A stretch of DNA of 64,000 nt from Actinomyces oris (GTDB lineage: Bacteria > Actinomycetota > Actinomycetes > Actinomycetales > Actinomycetaceae): positions 69,610-133,609 of the forward strand of contig NZ_MSKS01000006.1 of assembly GCF_001937445.1 (NCBI RefSeq), in the 5' to 3' direction. A program made the translations under genes and the position numbers. This document shows positions 28,018 to 39,337 of this stretch, in pieces (within the stretch, counting starts at the first letter, position 1; the number at the start of each line of letters is the position of its first letter). The notes beneath the pieces were generated by a model. It ran no database searches, was not told the origin of the DNA, and saw only the letters and a list, made by a program, of their open reading frames with translations.

Positions 28018-29304
28018 TCAGACGCTGGGACGGATCGACCCGGCGGCGGACCGCGCCCTGTCTCGGGCGACCTGTACGTCGTCGGCGCTGGCCACGATGA
28101 CGCCCAGGCGCCGCCCCGGGTGGGCCTCAGGCTTACCGAAGAGCCGCAGGTCCACGCCCTCCTGCGCGAGCGCCTCGTCAAGTCCCGCGAAGCGCACGCC
28201 CTCGCCCGGCGCGGACTCCCCCGTCGCCTTGACGGTCACCGAGGCGCCGGGGGAGTGCAGCGTGGTGTCCACGGGCAGGCCCAGCAGGGCGCGGGCGTGC
28301 AGCTCGAACTCGCTCAGGCGCTGGCTCGCCAGCGTCACCAGGCCGGTGTCATGGGGGCGCGGGGAGACCTCGGAGAAGAGGACGTCGCGCCCGCAGATGA
28401 ACAGCTCCACCCCGAACAGGCCCCAGCCGCCCAGCGCCGCGGTCACGCACTCGGCCACCTGGTGGGCCCGCTCCAGGGCCACCGGGCTCAGGTGCTGCGG
28501 CTGCCAGGACTCCACATAGTCCCCGTCGACCTGCCGGTGCCCGATCGGCTCGCAGAAGCTCGTCACCGTCTCTCCGGTACCCGGGTCGCGCCAGCGCACC
28601 GTGAGCAGGGTGATCTCGGTGTCGAAACGCACGAAACCCTCCGCGATGACCCGGCCTCGGTCGACCCGCCCGTCGGCCGCCGCGTAGCGCCAGGCCGCCT
28701 CCAGGTCCTGCGGCCCGCGCACCACCGACTGGCCGTGGCCCGACGAGGACATGACCGGCTTGACCAGGCAAGGGAAACCCACCTGCTGGGCGCCCGCTGC
28801 CAGCTCCTCCTGGCTGGAGGCGAAGGCGTAGGGACTGGTTGCCAGCCCCAGCTCCTCGGCGGCCAGGCGTCGGATGCCCTCGCGGTTCATCGTCAGCTGC
28901 ACCGCACGGGCGGTCGGCACCACCCGCACCTCACCGGCCTCCTCCAGGCCCGCCAGGGCATCGGTGGCCAGCGCCTCGATCTCGGGGACGACGACGTCGG
29001 CGCCGCTGGCGCGGATGGCGGCCGTCAGAGCCTCGGGGTCGCTCATGTCCACCGTCAGGGCGTTGTGCGCCACCTGCTGGGCCGGAGCCCCCTCATAGCG
29101 GTCGATCGCCGTGACCTCCACCCCCAGGCGGGTCAGAGCGATCGCCACCTCCTTGCCGATCTCACCGGCACCCAGCAACGCCACCTTCGTCGCGCTGCTG
29201 GTCCAGGGTGTACCCAGCACCGGGGCTGTGGGTCGGTGCGTCGCAGTCTCCTGGGGCGCGCACTGGGGCGAATGGGCGCGGTCGGACATGGGGGAGGAGC
29301 TCAT
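28018..29304 (-). CDS. purT: Formate-dependent phosphoribosylglycinamide formyltransferase
   Basis: 428-residue ATP-grasp enzyme that formylates GAR with formate and ATP, the folate-independent route for step three of purine synthesis. The N-terminal preATP-grasp domain shows [20 protein letters not shown]. The ATP-grasp body includes [14 protein letters not shown] and the metal-binding [24 protein letters not shown]. An AGGAGG ribosome site four bases upstream fixes the ATG at 29304, which adds about 38 Ser/Pro-rich residues before the domain; a second Met six residues in is less well placed. It converges with the glucosidase gene. Confidence 0.93.
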   Translation of the reverse strand: MSSSPMSDRAHSPQCAPQETATHRPTAPVLGTPWTSSATKVALLGAGEIGKEVAIALTRLGVEVTAIDRYEGAPAQQVAHNALTVDMSDPEALTAAIRASGADVVVPEIEALATDALAGLEEAGEVRVVPTARAVQLTMNREGIRRLAAEELGLATSPYAFASSQEELAAGAQQVGFPCLVKPVMSSSGHGQSVVRGPQDLEAAWRYAAADGRVDRGRVIAEGFVRFDTEITLLTVRWRDPGTGETVTSFCEPIGHRQVDGDYVESWQPQHLSPVALERAHQVAECVTAALGGWGLFGVELFICGRDVLFSEVSPRPHDTGLVTLASQRLSEFELHARALLGLPVDTTLHSPGASVTVKATGESAPGEGVRFAGLDEALAQEGVDLRLFGKPEAHPGRRLGVIVASADDVQVARDRARSAAGSIRPSV

Positions 29305-29424
29305 GGGGCCTCCTGGTATCTGGCGCCGAGAACCGGCGGCAGTGAGTACTGGCAACGATGAAACGCTACCGGTAAACCGACGTCGGCGACGGGCGGAGCG
29401 AGCTGGACATGCGATGCTTGGGAC

Positions 29425-30399
29425 ATGCATGACGAGCGCCGCCCTCAGTCCTCCTCCGGCAAGCGCCAGCGGCTTCAGGACACGGTTCCCATTGAGATCC
29501 CCGCCCTCGATGAGGCGACTCCTCCGGTTCCCCCGGCAGAACGCCCCGAGATGATCATTGTCACGGGCATGTCCGGGGCGGGGCGCTCGCGCGCGGCCAA
29601 CGCGCTGGAGGACCTCGACTGGTACGTCGTGGACAACCTGCCGCCCCAGCTGCTGCCGGCCCTGTCGGGAATGATGACGACAGTCGGCGCCGGGGTACAC
29701 CGGCTGGCCGCGGTGGTAGACGTGCGCAGTCGCGAGTTCTTCTCCCATTTCATGGACTATCTGCGCAAGGTCCGCGACAACGGCACCGACGTGAGGCTCA
29801 TCTTCCTGGACGCCTCCGACGCCGTCCTGGTCCGACGCTTCGAGTCCTCCCGCCGACCCCACCCGTTGCAGGGCAGTGGCTCCGTCCTCGACGGGATCGA
29901 GCACGAGCGCACTCTCCTGGGGGGCTTGCGTGGCGTGGCCGACAGCGTCATCGACACCTCCAACTACTCCGTCCACGACCTCGCCCGGCGCGTGCGCGAG
30001 CTCGTGGCGCACGAGTCCGACCTGGCCCTGCGCATCAACGTCATGTCTTTCGGGTTCAAGTACGGCATCCCCCTGGACGCCGACCACGTCCTGGACGTGC
30101 GCTTCATCCCCAACCCCTACTGGGTCTCCGAGCTGCGCCACCTCACCGGACGCGACGCACCGGTGGCCGACTACGTCTTCGCCCAGAAGGGGGCGGCGGC
30201 CTTCGTCGACGGGTACGCCGACCTGCTCATCCCCGCGCTCCCGCAGTACGTTGATGAGCTCAAGCCTCACGTCACCCTGGCTGTGGGCTGCACCGGTGGC
30301 AAGCACCGTTCCGTGGCCTCGGCGGAGAGGCTCGGGGCCAGGTTGAGGCGGGCGGGTTTCGAGGTCGTTGTCCAGCACCGCGATCTGGGACGGGAGTAG
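29425..30399 (+). CDS. rapZ: RapZ-type nucleotide-binding protein
   Basis: 324-residue P-loop protein of the RapZ/YvcJ family. The Walker A reads TGMSGAGRS (47-55), with Arg where most P-loops have Lys; RapZ sequences of actinobacteria commonly show this. The C-terminal domain has [20 protein letters not shown] and the phosphate-binding GCTGGKHRS. In E. coli RapZ controls the small RNA that sets GlmS level; in Gram-positives its role is less clear but tied to envelope precursors. An N-terminal extension of about 40 residues precedes the P-loop. It is first of the rapZ-yvcK-whiA set, with yvcK beginning four bases after its stop. Confidence 0.92.
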   Translation: MHDERRPQSSSGKRQRLQDTVPIEIPALDEATPPVPPAERPEMIIVTGMSGAGRSRAANALEDLDWYVVDNLPPQLLPALSGMMTTVGAGVHRLAAVVDVRSREFFSHFMDYLRKVRDNGTDVRLIFLDASDAVLVRRFESSRRPHPLQGSGSVLDGIEHERTLLGGLRGVADSVIDTSNYSVHDLARRVRELVAHESDLALRINVMSFGFKYGIPLDADHVLDVRFIPNPYWVSELRHLTGRDAPVADYVFAQKGAAAFVDGYADLLIPALPQYVDELKPHVTLAVGCTGGKHRSVASAERLGARLRRAGFEVVVQHRDLGRE

Positions 30400-30402
30400 G
30401 CA

Positions 30403-31413
30403 GTGGGAACAACGATCGATGCGGCGGGCTGGCCCCGTCGCGGTGAGGAAGGACCGGCCGTCGTCGCCCTGGGAGGTGGGCACGGACTGTCCGCCACGCT
30501 GCGGGCGCTGCGCCACGTCACCCACCGGCTGACCGCCGTCGTCACTGTTGCCGACGACGGAGGTTCCTCGGGACGCCTGCGCCGGGAGTTCGACTGCCTG
30601 CCGCCAGGAGACCTGAGAATGGCGTTGGCGTCGCTGTGCGAGGACTCTGAGTGGGGACTCACCTGGCGGGACGTGCTGCAGCACCGTTTCGAGGGGCAGG
30701 GAGAGCTCGACAATCACGCCCTGGGGAACCTGCTCATCCTGGCGCTGTGGCAGCTGCTGGGGGACGAGGTCGCCGGGCTCGACTGGGTGGGGCGCCTGCT
30801 GACGATTCACGGCCGCGTCGTGCCCATGTCCTCCTCACCCCTGGTTATTGAGGCTGACATCGTCTCCGGGGGGAACCGGCGCCGGGTCAGTGGGCAGGTG
30901 GCAGTGGCCTCGGCCCGCGGGCGTCTGGAGAACGTGGTGATGGTTCCCGAGGACGCCGACGCCCACCCCGAGGCGCTGCGCGCCATCGATGAGGCGGAGT
31001 GGGTGGTCCTAGGGCCCGGCTCCTGGTACACCTCAGTGCTCCCGCACCTCATCCTGCCGTCCATGCGTCGCGCGCTGGTGAACACCTCGGCCCGTAAGGT
31101 CGTGGTCCTCAACCTCTCCGCTCAGCAGGGCGAGACCGACGGGATGACCATCGCCGATCATCTACGGGTCCTGAACCAGTACGCGCCCGACCTGCGCCTG
31201 GACGTGGTGCTGGCCGACCCCTCCACCGTTGAGGACGTCTCCGACCTTGAAGCCGTTGCCGCAACCATGGGGGCCACGGTTGTCCTGCGGCAGGTGCGCA
31301 CCGGCGAGGCCCTGTGCCACCACGACCCGCTGCGCCTGGCAGCCGCCTTCCGGGACGCCTTCGAGGGAGCACTGGGAGACGTCACCGATCTCAGCGAACG
31401 TGATGGCATGTGA
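30403..31413 (+). CDS. yvcK: YvcK/CofD-like gluconeogenesis factor
   Basis: 336-residue Rossmann-like protein of the YvcK (GlmR) branch of the CofD family. The N-terminal glycine motif [14 protein letters not shown] binds a UDP-sugar, and the family marks [25 protein letters not shown] and [14 protein letters not shown] are present. In Bacillus it is needed on gluconeogenic carbon and stimulates GlmS; the mycobacterial homologue CuvA acts in wall growth. The GTG start lies in the purine-rich end of rapZ, so the two are probably co-transcribed and translationally coupled. Confidence 0.93.
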   Translation: MGTTIDAAGWPRRGEEGPAVVALGGGHGLSATLRALRHVTHRLTAVVTVADDGGSSGRLRREFDCLPPGDLRMALASLCEDSEWGLTWRDVLQHRFEGQGELDNHALGNLLILALWQLLGDEVAGLDWVGRLLTIHGRVVPMSSSPLVIEADIVSGGNRRRVSGQVAVASARGRLENVVMVPEDADAHPEALRAIDEAEWVVLGPGSWYTSVLPHLILPSMRRALVNTSARKVVVLNLSAQQGETDGMTIADHLRVLNQYAPDLRLDVVLADPSTVEDVSDLEAVAATMGATVVLRQVRTGEALCHHDPLRLAAAFRDAFEGALGDVTDLSERDGM

Positions 31414-31676
31414 TGCTGGACTCATTGACGAGTCCTGCTGCCCGTGATCGTCCATAATTCTCCGCGGCCGCTTTCAGCCGGCTGCCGGGTGCTGCGGCTA
31501 GAAATTCTGCATTGATACGCCTCGGGCGCCGTTTGACAGCGCTTTGACGTCTCAGCCGCTTGGCCCGCTCCGTTCGAGCAGCGCCTCGCCTGCACCTAGG
31601 ACGCCCTGGCAACGGCAGCGGCCTCCACCATGCCCCTAGACCCGAATCACGAACCCCGACCACGAGGAGCCCGCCC

Positions 31677-32657
31677 ATGTCACTGACGGTCACCGTCAAG
31701 GATGAGCTTGCGCTCGTCGCCACCGAGAACGCCGCCCAACGACGGGCCGAGGTCTCCGCGATGCTGCGCTTCGCCGGAGGGCTCCATATCGTCTCCGGGC
31801 GCATCGTCGTCGAGGCCGAGCTCGATCATGGGGGAGCCGTGCGCCGGCTGCACCAGCACCTCAAGGAGCTCTACGGGATGGAGCCCGAGGTGATGGTGGT
31901 CCAGGGTGGTTCCCTGCACCGAGGATCTCGCTACGTGCTGCGCGTGGCCAAGCGTGGCAAGGACCTGGCCCGGCTGTCCGGGCTGGTCGACGACCGGGGC
32001 CGGCCGGTACGGGGCATGCCGGTGGCCGTCATTCAAGGAGGGCGCAACGCTGCCGCCGCCGCATGGCGCGGAGCCTTCCTGGCCCGCGGATCCCTGACCG
32101 AGCCCGGCCGGTCCTCCTCCTTGGAGGTCACCTGTCCCGGCTCTGAGGCCGCACTTGCCCTGGTCGGGGCCGCGCGGCGCTTCGACATCTCCGCCAAGGC
32201 CCGTGAGGTGCGTGGGGCCGACCGCGTCGTCGTTCGCGACGGTGAGGCCATCGGTGTCCTCCTGGAGCGGATGGGGGCGCCGGAGGCCTTCAAGGTCTGG
32301 GCCGAGCGCCGATCCCGGCGCGAGTCGCGGGGCACCGCCAACCGGCTAGCCAACTTCGACGACGCCAACCTGCGCCGTTCGGCCCGCGCCGCCGTCGCCT
32401 CGGGGGCCCGCGTCGAGCGCGCCTTCGAGATCCTGGGGGACGACGTCCCCGCCCACCTGCTTCAGGCCGGCCGCCTGCGGGTCGCCCACAAGCAGGCCTC
32501 CTTGGAGGAGCTCGGGCAGCTCTCCGACCCGCAGCTGACCAAGGATGCCGTGGCCGGGCGTATCCGGCGCCTCCTGGCCATGGCGGACAAGCAGGCCCAC
32601 GAGCTGGGCATCCCCGACACTGAGTCTGTTCTCACCCAGGAGATGCTCGAACCCTGA
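31677..32657 (+). CDS. whiA: Sporulation/division regulator WhiA homologue
   Basis: 326-residue DNA-binding protein with an N-terminal LAGLIDADG-like fold that lacks nuclease residues and a C-terminal helix-turn-helix (about 240-320, around [24 protein letters not shown] and [25 protein letters not shown]). In Streptomyces it works with WhiB to switch on division genes; non-sporulating actinobacteria keep it. The ATG at 31677 has GAGGAG seven bases upstream. A gap of 263 bases separates it from yvcK, with two TTTGAC words (31532 and 31543) that could be -35 elements of its own promoter. Confidence 0.94.
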   Translation: MSLTVTVKDELALVATENAAQRRAEVSAMLRFAGGLHIVSGRIVVEAELDHGGAVRRLHQHLKELYGMEPEVMVVQGGSLHRGSRYVLRVAKRGKDLARLSGLVDDRGRPVRGMPVAVIQGGRNAAAAAWRGAFLARGSLTEPGRSSSLEVTCPGSEAALALVGAARRFDISAKAREVRGADRVVVRDGEAIGVLLERMGAPEAFKVWAERRSRRESRGTANRLANFDDANLRRSARAAVASGARVERAFEILGDDVPAHLLQAGRLRVAHKQASLEELGQLSDPQLTKDAVAGRIRRLLAMADKQAHELGIPDTESVLTQEMLEP

Positions 32658-32658
32658 A

Positions 32659-32687
32659 CCGAGATAGGACCTCGGTCCTTGCCTCGG
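32659..32687 (+). terminator. Weak hairpin after whiA
   Basis: CCGAG and AGGAC pair in order with GTCCT and CTCGG (nested stems, internal loop of two and three bases). It follows the whiA stop at once; no T-run. Confidence 0.35.
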
Positions 32688-32784
32688 GGTGCCCGATGGT
32701 CTTTAGTCCCCCTCGGACTGGCTTGTGCATCACAGTGTTCGCCCGTGGCGTGGTCGGCGACTCCCAGCGCCCGCCCAGTGTGAC

Positions 32785-33913
<1,129 letters not shown>

Positions 33914-33942
33914 GACCAGACCGAGAGCATGACTCTCTAGGA

Positions 33943-33982
33943 GACGGCGCCCGCGCCACGCTATGCGTGCGCGGGCGCCGTC
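33943..33982 (+). terminator. Hairpin between gap and pgk
   Basis: GACGGCGCCCGCGC (33943-33956) pairs perfectly with 33969-33982, and an inner ACGC/GCGT stem closes a TAT loop. It is very stable and GC-rich; it can act as terminator or as an mRNA processing and stability element inside the operon. Confidence 0.7.
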
Positions 33983-34025
33983 CGTCCCACACCCACACCA
34001 TCACCCACAACCGATGAGAGGCTTT

Positions 34026-35219
34026 ATGAAGACCATCGAGTCCCTGGGCGACCTCAAGGGCAAGCGAGTCCTGGTCCGCTCCGACTTCAACGTGCCGCTG
34101 GACGCCGACAAGAACATCACTGACGACGGTCGTATCCAGGCTGCTCTGCCCACCCTGCGTACCCTGCTCGACGCCGGTGCCAAGGTGATCATCGCCGCCC
34201 ACCTGGGACGCCCCAAGGGGCAGGTCAACCCCGACTACTCCCTGGCCCCTGTCGCCAAGCGCCTCGCCGAGGTCACCGGCGTCAAGGTCACCCTCGCCAA
34301 GGACACCGTGGGCGAGTCCGCCAAGGCCGCCGTCGCCGCAGCCGGTGACGGTGAGATCGTCCTGCTGGAGAACGTGCGCTTCAACGCCGCTGAGACCTCC
34401 AAGGACGACGCCGAGCGCGAGGCCTTCGCCGCCGAGCTCGCCGCCCTGGCCGACGTCTTCGTCTCCGACGGCTTCGGCGTCGTGCACCGCAAGCAGGCCT
34501 CCGTCTACGACGTGGCCAAGCTGCTGCCCGCCGCAGCCGGCCTGCTCGTCGTCAAGGAGATCGAGTCCCTGGGGCGCGCCGTCAACAACCCCGAGCGCCC
34601 CTACACCGTGGTGCTCGGCGGCTCCAAGGTCTCTGACAAGCTCGGCGTCATCTCCAACCTGCTGGGCAAGGCCGACCGTCTCCTCATCGGCGGCGGCATG
34701 GCCTACACCTTCCTGGCCGCTCAGGGCCACGAGGTGGGCACCTCCCTGCTGGAGAAGGACCAGATCGACACCGTCAAGGGCTATCTGGAGACCGCCAAGG
34801 CCAACGGCGTCGAGCTGCTGCTGCCCGTCGACACCGTCGTGGCCCCGACCTTCGCCGCGGACGCCCCCGCCACCGTGGTGCCTGCCGACGAGCTGCCCGC
34901 CGACCAGATGGGGCTGGACATCGGTCCTAAGACGCGACAGCTCTTCGCCGACGCCATCGCCACCTCCAAGACCGTGGTGTGGAACGGCCCCATGGGTGTC
35001 TTCGAGTTCCCTGCCTTCGCCGAGGGCACCAAGGCCGTGGCCAAGGCGATCTCCGAGTCCGACGCCTTCTCCGTCATCGGCGGTGGCGACTCCGCCGCGG
35101 CCGTGCGCACGCTCGGCTTCGATGAGGCCACGTTCTCCCACATCTCCACCGGCGGCGGCGCCTCCCTCGAGCTCCTCGAGGGCAAGACCCTGCCCGGTAT
35201 CGCAGTGCTCAACGACTGA
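34026..35219 (+). CDS. pgk: Phosphoglycerate kinase
   Basis: 397-residue two-domain kinase moving phosphate from 1,3-bisphosphoglycerate to ADP. The N-domain substrate site is RSDFNVPLD, followed by HLGRPKG. The C-domain nucleotide loop is [12 protein letters not shown], then GGGMAYTFL and the hinge GGGDSAAAV. Two in-frame ATGs exist; the second (34026, [15 protein letters not shown]) has GAGAGG at correct spacing and matches the family N-terminus. tpiA begins 15 bases after its stop. Confidence 0.97.
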   Translation: MKTIESLGDLKGKRVLVRSDFNVPLDADKNITDDGRIQAALPTLRTLLDAGAKVIIAAHLGRPKGQVNPDYSLAPVAKRLAEVTGVKVTLAKDTVGESAKAAVAAAGDGEIVLLENVRFNAAETSKDDAEREAFAAELAALADVFVSDGFGVVHRKQASVYDVAKLLPAAAGLLVVKEIESLGRAVNNPERPYTVVLGGSKVSDKLGVISNLLGKADRLLIGGGMAYTFLAAQGHEVGTSLLEKDQIDTVKGYLETAKANGVELLLPVDTVVAPTFAADAPATVVPADELPADQMGLDIGPKTRQLFADAIATSKTVVWNGPMGVFEFPAFAEGTKAVAKAISESDAFSVIGGGDSAAAVRTLGFDEATFSHISTGGGASLELLEGKTLPGIAVLND

Positions 35220-35234
35220 AGGAAGGCAACCCAG

Positions 35235-36014
35235 ATGAGTAACCGCACCCCGCTCATGGCGGGAAACTGGAAGATGAACCTCGACCACCTCGAGGCCAAT
35301 CACCTCGTCCAGGGCCTGGCGATGGAGCTCAAGGACCACGACCACGACTACACCAAGTGCGAGGTCCTTGTGATCCCGCCCTTCACGGACATCCGTACCG
35401 TTCAGACCATCGTCGAGGCCGACTCCCTGAACATCAAGTACGGCGCCCAGGACGTCTCCATCCACGACAACGGTGCCTACACCGGTGAGATCTCCACCGA
35501 GATGCTCACCAAGCTTGGCGTCAGCTACGTGGTCATGGGGCACTCCGAGCGTCGCGAGTACCACGGCGAGTCCGACGCCCTCGTGGGCGCCAAGGCCCGC
35601 AAGGTGCTCGACGCCGGGATGACCCCCATCCTGTGCTGCGGTGAGGCCCTCGAGATCCGCAAGGCCGGCACCCACGTCGACTTCGTCCTGGGGCAGATCC
35701 GCGCCGCCTTGGAGGGATGGAGCGGCGAGGACGTCGCCAAGATCGTCATCGCCTACGAGCCCATCTGGGCCATCGGCACCGGCGAGACCGCCACCGCCGA
35801 GGACGCCCAGGAGGTGTGCGGAGCGATCCGCGAGGCCCTGCGCGCCGACTACGGTGACGCTACGGCCGACGCCACCCGCATCCTCTACGGCGGCTCCGCC
35901 AAGCCCGGCAACATCAAGGAGCTCATGGCCCAGCCCGACGTCGACGGCGCACTCGTCGGCGGAGCCTCCCTCAAGGCGGACTCCTTCGCCGCCATGGCAG
36001 GCTTCTACGCCTGA
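35235..36014 (+). CDS. tpiA: Triosephosphate isomerase
   Basis: 259-residue TIM barrel converting dihydroxyacetone phosphate and glyceraldehyde 3-phosphate. The substrate Asn-Lys pair is in MAGNWKMN, the catalytic His in GHSERR, the catalytic Glu in [11 protein letters not shown], and the phosphate loops in [10 protein letters not shown] and [16 protein letters not shown] ribosome site precedes the ATG. Last gene of the block; a very strong terminator follows. Confidence 0.97.
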   Translation: MSNRTPLMAGNWKMNLDHLEANHLVQGLAMELKDHDHDYTKCEVLVIPPFTDIRTVQTIVEADSLNIKYGAQDVSIHDNGAYTGEISTEMLTKLGVSYVVMGHSERREYHGESDALVGAKARKVLDAGMTPILCCGEALEIRKAGTHVDFVLGQIRAALEGWSGEDVAKIVIAYEPIWAIGTGETATAEDAQEVCGAIREALRADYGDATADATRILYGGSAKPGNIKELMAQPDVDGALVGGASLKADSFAAMAGFYA

Positions 36015-36077
36015 GCGACCCGAGCCGCGACGAAGGAGCCGAGTGATCGTCTCCCCGTAGCGTCTCACCACTCACTG

Positions 36078-36122
36078 ACAGGGTCCCGGACACCTCACAC
36101 CTCGAGGTGTCCGGGACCCTGT
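36078..36122 (+). terminator. 19-bp perfect hairpin terminator after tpiA
   Basis: Bases 36078-36096 pair perfectly with 36104-36122 around a seven-base loop. It ends the glycolytic operon and isolates it from secG. Confidence 0.88.
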
Positions 36123-36132
36123 GCGTTGCAGG

Positions 36133-36138
36133 TAGACT
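36133..36138 (+). promoter_or_regulatory. Candidate secG -10 element
   Basis: TAGACT at 36133-36138, 11 bases after the tpiA terminator, implies a leader of about 100 bases before secG. The leader is GC-rich and can pair GGGGGC (36154) with GCCCCC (36204). Confidence 0.35.
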
Positions 36139-36245
36139 GCCACGCGGACAGGTGGGGGCGCGGACCCTGTCGGGAGTCGCGCCGGACCCAGCCGGAGCGT
36201 GAGGCCCCCGCAGCAAGACTGAACCAACAACGAAGGGAACGTGAC

Positions 36246-36488
36246 GTGAACGTAGTGCGTATCGTCCTTCAGGTGCTGCTCGTCCTCTCGAGCTTCTTCC
36301 TCATCATGTCGATCCTCCTGCACAAGGGCAAGGGCGGCGGTCTGTCGGACATGTTCGGAGGCGGTATCTCCTCCTCGGCCGGGTCCTCCGGCGTGGCCGA
36401 GCGCAACCTCGACCGCATCACGGTGACGGTGGCCGTCATCTGGACGATCACGATCGTCGGGCTCGGCCTGGTCGCCAAGCTCGGCTGA
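36246..36488 (+). CDS. secG: Protein translocase subunit SecG
   Basis: 80-residue membrane protein with two hydrophobic helices (VLQVLLVLSSFFLIMSILLHKG and ITVTVAVIWTITIVGLGLVA) joined by a Gly/Ser-rich loop containing KGGGLSDMFGG, the family signature. It is the small accessory subunit of the SecYEG channel. The GTG at 36246 is chosen because AAGGGA lies seven to eight bases upstream. The stop codon is in the same frame as the following xerD frame, with no further stop between them. Confidence 0.92.
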   Translation: MNVVRIVLQVLLVLSSFFLIMSILLHKGKGGGLSDMFGGGISSSAGSSGVAERNLDRITVTVAVIWTITIVGLGLVAKLG

Positions 36489-36518
36489 GCATCGGCGGAT
36501 CCGACGAGCACTGCGCAC

Positions 36519-37502
36519 ACGACGGAGCCGACCGTCGATACCACCCCCGATCCGCGTGGCGACGTCCTGGACCGGGGGCTGCGCGGTTACCTCGCCCACC
36601 TGCGTGTTGAGCGAGGGCTGAGCCCCCACACCCTGAGCGCATACGAGCGCGACCTCGGCCGCTACCTGCGTTATCTGAGAAGCGCAGGCATCTCATCCCC
36701 GCAGGAGGTCAGTCGCAACGACGTCGCCGGCTTCCTGGAGGTCCTGCGCTCCGGCTCCGACGGGGCCCGCCCACTGGCGTCGTCGTCGGCATCCAGAACC
36801 GTCACGGCCGTGCGCGGTTGGCACAAGTTCCTCCTGGCCGAGGGCACCACCACCGAGGACCCCTCGGCCACCGTGCGCCCGCCCCAGCCCAGAAGGCGCC
36901 TGCCCAAGGCCTTAGGGATCGATGAGGTCCGCCGCCTCCTGGAGGCCGCAGGTGTTGACGACTCCCCGGTGAGCCTGCGCGACCGGGCGCTGCTGGAGGT
37001 CCTCTACGCCACCGGCGCCCGCATCTCCGAGGCGGTGGGGCTCGTCGTCGACGATCTCGACACCGGCTCCCGGCTGCTGAGGCTGTTCGGCAAGGGACGC
37101 AAGGAACGCGTGGTCCCCATGGGGACCTACGCCTGGGAGGCGCTGGACGCCTACCTGGTACGAGGCCGGCCGATCCTGGCTGAGAAGGGCAGGGGAGTGC
37201 CGCAGGTCTTTCTCAACACCCTGGGCAGGCCCCTGAGTCGGCAGAGCGCCTGGGCCGTCCTGCAGCAGGCCGCTGAACGGGCCGGGCTCATCGGGACGGA
37301 CTGCGCCGACGAGCGACGCATCTCCCCCCACACCCTGCGCCACTCCTTCGCCACGCATCTGCTGGCGGGAGGGGCGGACGTGCGGGTCGTCCAGGAGATG
37401 CTCGGACACGCCTCGGTCACCACCACCCAGATCTACACGAAGGTCACCGTCGACCACCTGCGGGAGGTCTACGCCACCAGTCACCCGCGGGCTCTGGCCT
37501 GA
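36519..37502 (+). CDS. xerD: Tyrosine recombinase XerD, start codon unclear
   Basis: Site-specific recombinase that resolves chromosome dimers with XerC. The N-terminal core-binding domain ([19 protein letters not shown] onward) and the catalytic domain are both intact: Arg in [11 protein letters not shown], Lys in GKGRKERVV, the box [12 protein letters not shown], the second His in LGHASVTTT and the nucleophile Tyr in TQIYTKV. The frame is open from the secG stop, but there is no ATG, GTG or TTG until 36810, which would delete the core-binding domain. The listed start is the first ACG of ACG-ACG-GAG (reading T-T-E-P-T), where an ATG would give a normal XerD length; CTG at 36567 or 36579 is another option. 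parA and scpAB follow. Confidence 0.85.
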   Translation, partial: TTEPTVDTTPDPRGDVLDRGLRGYLAHLRVERGLSPHTLSAYERDLGRYLRYLRSAGISSPQEVSRNDVAGFLEVLRSGSDGARPLASSSASRTVTAVRGWHKFLLAEGTTTEDPSATVRPPQPRRRLPKALGIDEVRRLLEAAGVDDSPVSLRDRALLEVLYATGARISEAVGLVVDDLDTGSRLLRLFGKGRKERVVPMGTYAWEALDAYLVRGRPILAEKGRGVPQVFLNTLGRPLSRQSAWAVLQQAAERAGLIGTDCADERRISPHTLRHSFATHLLAGGADVRVVQEMLGHASVTTTQIYTKVTVDHLREVYATSHPRALA

Positions 37503-37640
37503 TCACCGAGCTCATCGCCGCAGGCCGTGCTCCCGGTCCAAACCTGAGTGCGCACCCGGTCGCGCCTGAAAGCAGGATCCTGTCAGGGCTGTTCTCTGGC
37601 GTGTCCCGTCTGAACTGGGCGATGTCGGTCGGCTTTCGAC

Positions 37641-37653
37641 TAGGCTGGGCGAC
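37641..37653 (+). promoter_or_regulatory. parA leaderless -10 element
   Basis: TAGGCT (37641-37646) is followed by seven bases and the GTG at 37654. It is the only promoter signal I see before the five-gene run to 42061. Confidence 0.5.
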
Positions 37654-38526
37654 GTGAATGACTCCATCCAGCCAGGCCTGATCGACAACCCCGGCACCGA
37701 CGAGAGCGAGGAGAAGGACTTCCCCGTTCCCGCGCCGCTGGAGTCGCACGGACCCGCTCGGGTCATCTCCATGTGCAACCAGAAGGGCGGCGTCGGAAAG
37801 ACCACGACGACGATCAACCTCGGCGCGGCGCTGGCCGAGCTGGGGCGCAAGGTCCTCATCGTCGACTTCGACCCCCAGGGAGCGGCCTCGGCCGGCCTGG
37901 GCATCAACGCTCACGAGCTCGACTCCACCATCTATGACCTGCTCGTCGCCAGCCGTCCGGATATTCGCACGGTCATCCACGAGACCACGGTGGAGGGACT
38001 GGACATCGTCCCGGCCAACATTGACCTGTCTGCAGCTGAGGTCCAGCTCGTCAACGAGGTTGCCCGCGAGCAGGCCCTCAAGCGGGTGCTGCGTCCGGTT
38101 CTCGACGAGTACGACGTGATCCTTGTGGACTGTCAGCCCTCGCTCGGACTGCTGACCATCAACGCCCTGACCGCCTCCCACGGCGTCATCATCCCGCTGG
38201 AGACCGAGTTCTTCGCCCTGCGCGGAGTGGCGCTCCTGGTCGAGACCGTTGAGCGCGTCAAGGACCGTCTCAACGCCACCCTGGAGATTGACGGCATCCT
38301 CGCCACCATGGTGGACTCCCGCACCCTGCACTCACGAGAGGTGCTCGAGCGCCTGGAGCAGGCCTTCGGCGAGCAGCTCTTCGACACGCGCATCCGGCGC
38401 ACGATCAAGTTCCCGGACGCTTCCGTGGCCAATGAGCCGATCACCAGCTACGCGCCCTCCCACCCCGGCGCGGACGCCTACCGCCGGCTGGCCCGTGAGG
38501 TCATCGCCCGCGGCGATGTCGCCTGA
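37654..38526 (+). CDS. ParA-family ATPase (orphan, beside scpAB)
   Basis: 290-residue deviant Walker A ATPase. The motif CNQKGGVGKTTTT (41-53) has the signature lysines Lys44 and Lys49; Walker A' (VDFDPQGAAS) and Walker B (VILVDCQPSLG) follow. No ParB gene is adjacent, and the neighbours are scpA and scpB, so this is the second actinobacterial ParA type (like Rv1708) rather than the origin-proximal Soj. Its exact role is unsettled, probably in chromosome organisation. GTG start with -10 hexamer seven bases upstream. It overlaps scpA by 11 bases. Confidence 0.92.
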   Translation: MNDSIQPGLIDNPGTDESEEKDFPVPAPLESHGPARVISMCNQKGGVGKTTTTINLGAALAELGRKVLIVDFDPQGAASAGLGINAHELDSTIYDLLVASRPDIRTVIHETTVEGLDIVPANIDLSAAEVQLVNEVAREQALKRVLRPVLDEYDVILVDCQPSLGLLTINALTASHGVIIPLETEFFALRGVALLVETVERVKDRLNATLEIDGILATMVDSRTLHSREVLERLEQAFGEQLFDTRIRRTIKFPDASVANEPITSYAPSHPGADAYRRLAREVIARGDVA

Positions 38527-39337
38527 GCCGGAGGAGCAGGCGCCGCCCCGGCTGCCCGGATTCAGTGTCACGCTGCCCCAGTTCGAGGGGCCCTTCGACC
38601 TGCTTCTGAGCCTTATTTCCCGCAAGCGGCTCGACGTTACCGAGCTGGCGCTGGCCGAGGTGACCGACGACTTCATCGCCCACATGCGCTCGGACTGGGA
38701 CCTGGGGCGCGCATCGGAGTTCATCGTCGTGGCTTCCACCCTCCTGGCTCTCAAGGCCCATCGCCTTCTGCCTCACGACGAGGACGAGGAGGAGCCCGAC
38801 CTCGAGCTGCTCGAAGCCCGTGACCTGCTTTTCGCCCGGCTCCTGCAGTACCGGGCCTTCAAGGAGGCCGCCGCGGCCTTCCGCCACCGGGCGGAGACCT
38901 CCGCACGCAGCCACCCCCGCATCGTCACCCTGGAACCGCATCTGGCGGCGCTACTGCCCAGGCTCGTGGCCACCATCACCCCCGAGGAGCTGACCCGGAT
39001 GGCGGTGGGTGCCTTCACTCGGCCCACGGATCCGGGCGTCCAGACCGTCCACCTGCACGAGCGAGTACCGGTCGGTCAGCAGCTGAGCCTCATCGCCGGC
39101 AGGCTGCGCAGCCACGGAACCCTGACCTTCGCCCAGATCATTGAGGACGCCGAGCGCGCCGCCGTCGTGGTGGCCCGGTTCCTCGCGCTGCTCATTCTCC
39201 ACCGGCAGGGCAGCGCCGAGCTGGAGCAGATCGAGGCCATGGGCGAGATCACCGTGACCTGGTGCGGCGGCCAGGACGACCTGACCGGCATGATGACCTC
39301 TGAGAACCTCACTGAGCTCGAGGAGGAATTCGCATGA
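38516..39337 (+). CDS. scpA: Segregation and condensation protein A
   Basis: 273-residue kleisin subunit that bridges SMC heads. It opens with the family signature FEGPFDLLLSLISRKRLDVTELALAEV, has the acidic middle DEDEEEPDLELLEARDLLFARLLQYRAFKEAAAAF, and ends in a winged helix that binds the SMC cap (SLIAGRLRSHGTLTF onward). The ATG at 38516 lies within the last codons of parA, and its own stop overlaps the scpB ATG by four bases, so all three are translationally coupled. Confidence 0.94.
   Translation: MSPEPEEQAPPRLPGFSVTLPQFEGPFDLLLSLISRKRLDVTELALAEVTDDFIAHMRSDWDLGRASEFIVVASTLLALKAHRLLPHDEDEEEPDLELLEARDLLFARLLQYRAFKEAAAAFRHRAETSARSHPRIVTLEPHLAALLPRLVATITPEELTRMAVGAFTRPTDPGVQTVHLHERVPVGQQLSLIAGRLRSHGTLTFAQIIEDAERAAVVVARFLALLILHRQGSAELEQIEAMGEITVTWCGGQDDLTGMMTSENLTELEEEFA

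Noticed and set aside
29305-30810. Upstream extension of the purT frame across rapZ and yvcK
   Set aside because: The part beyond 29304 is antisense to rapZ and yvcK; purT has a clear ribosome site at 29304.
36139-36245. tRNA or known riboswitch in the secG leader
   Set aside because: Only a weak GGGGGC/GCCCCC pairing was found; no cloverleaf or recognised motif.
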